A stretch of 13,610 bases of DNA from Deltaproteobacteria bacterium (GTDB lineage Bacteria; Desulfobacterota; Dissulfuribacteria; Dissulfuribacterales; QOAL01). Below the pieces are notes generated by a model. That model ran no database searches, was not told the origin of the DNA, and worked only from the letters and a program-made list of their open reading frames with translations. Below, in pieces: positions 13,163 through 13,610 of this stretch (within the stretch, counting starts at the first letter, position 1; every line of letters starts with the position of its first letter). Made by a program: the position numbers and the translations under genes. The DNA lies in assembly GCA_015486425.1 (NCBI GenBank), contig WFRQ01000473.1:1-13610 (forward strand). Direction: 5' to 3'.

Positions 13163-13217
13163 GGGGAGCATTCCCTGTTTGTCCCTCCTTTTCTATTATT
13201 GTGGAGGCTGTGTGGCT
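13163..13217 (+). repeat. Long stem-loop repeat, fragment C
   Basis: Bases 13191-13217 are identical to 27 bp of copy A (5350-5376), the left arm and its flank. The preceding GGGGAGCATTCCC and GTTTGTCC match the reverse complement of the right end of copy A. After 13217 similarity stops, so loop and right arm are missing. It begins 27 bp past the glmM stop codon. Confidence 0.7.
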
Positions 13218-13244
13218 ATTTTCCAGAATTTCGCAGGGTTACCT

Positions 13245-13610
13245 TCAGCATACCGAGGATATGTACTCACCGAGATCATGTGCAATGGCCTCTATCCTGT
13301 CCATATCCTCACCCTCCACCATAACCCTGATCACAGGTTCAGTTCCTGAGGGGCGTATGAGAATTCTGCCACGGCCCTTGAGTTCCTTTTCAAGCCGGGC
13401 CTGTTTTTCGGCAAGGCCTTCTATCTGATCGACACTCTTTCTCTCACTTACCCTGATGTTGTGAAGGGTCTGAGGGAAGGATTCCATGATGCCGGAGAGT
13501 TCTGACAGAGGCCGCCTTGTCCTCTGCATGACAGCAAGGAGCTGAAGCGCTGCCAGTATGCCATCGCCGGTTGTTATGTGATCCAGGAATATCAGGTGGC
13601 CAGACTGTTC
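13245..13610 (-). CDS. glmM: Phosphoglucosamine mutase, C-terminal part (5' end outside window)
   Basis: The frame is open from base 13610 to the stop at 13245-13247 and encodes the last 121 residues. GlmM interconverts glucosamine-6-phosphate and glucosamine-1-phosphate for UDP-GlcNAc and hence peptidoglycan and LPS synthesis. The fragment begins EQSGHLIFLDHITTGDG, the sugar-binding loop (the Glu and Ser of EQSGH contact the substrate hydroxyls and the motif distinguishes GlmM from other phosphohexomutases), and ends with RPSGTEPVIRVMVEG, the phosphate-binding loop of domain 4. The catalytic phosphoserine loop lies outside the window. Spacing of motifs is normal and no frameshift is seen. 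Confidence 0.93.
   Translation of the reverse strand, partial: EQSGHLIFLDHITTGDGILAALQLLAVMQRTRRPLSELSGIMESFPQTLHNIRVSERKSVDQIEGLAEKQARLEKELKGRGRILIRPSGTEPVIRVMVEGEDMDRIEAIAHDLGEYISSVC

Overview
The window looks like a chromosomal segment of a Gram-negative, probably anaerobic bacterium. The protein style (a two-HMA copper ATPase, a Ser/Thr kinase fused to an FGE-like domain, a YkgJ-type cysteine-cluster protein) and the many intergenic repeats suggest Desulfobacterota, near Desulfobacteraceae. That placement is inference from recognition; no rRNA or other marker gene is present to settle it.

Layout. Positions 1-3960 are on the plus strand: the 3' end of ferrochelatase (hemH), a small membrane protein of unknown function, a sodium/proline symporter (putP), a putative lipoprotein overlapping putP by one base, and a YkgJ-like cysteine-cluster protein with its own ribosome binding site. 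Positions 3961-4671 hold no gene but several stacked repeats: a stem-loop, an inverted array of 7-bp repeats, and a 281-bp MITE-like element with perfect 17-bp terminal inverted repeats. On the minus strand follow a mazEF-type toxin-antitoxin pair (4672-5237) with a clear promoter and palindromic operator, and the copper-exporting ATPase copA (5536-8037). Back on the plus strand, a PP2C-type phosphatase (8363-9163) sits 10 bp ahead of a transmembrane Ser/Thr kinase with a C-terminal FGE-like domain (9174-10976), followed by an unrecognised 165-aa protein. The minus-strand genes enolase (eno) and the 3' end of phosphoglucosamine mutase (glmM) close the window.

How the genes work together. The phosphatase and kinase are very likely a writer/eraser pair for protein phosphorylation, with the kinase probably sensing through its degenerate extracytoplasmic FGE-like domain. 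MazF and MazE form an autoregulated module. The rest are housekeeping or transport genes with no evident common pathway.

The most unusual content is between genes. One repeat family (5320-5517, 11560-11729, fragment at 13163-13217) folds into a 29-bp stem with a 44-nt loop, and two copies differ by a compensatory base-pair change, which points to a conserved RNA or DNA hairpin; all copies lie just past gene 3' ends. A second, 30-41-bp repeat (381-421, 8170-8209, 13074-13103) lies upstream of three genes, always in the same orientation as the gene. A 17-bp sequence forms both ends of the MITE-like element and recurs alone between the kinase gene and the next gene.
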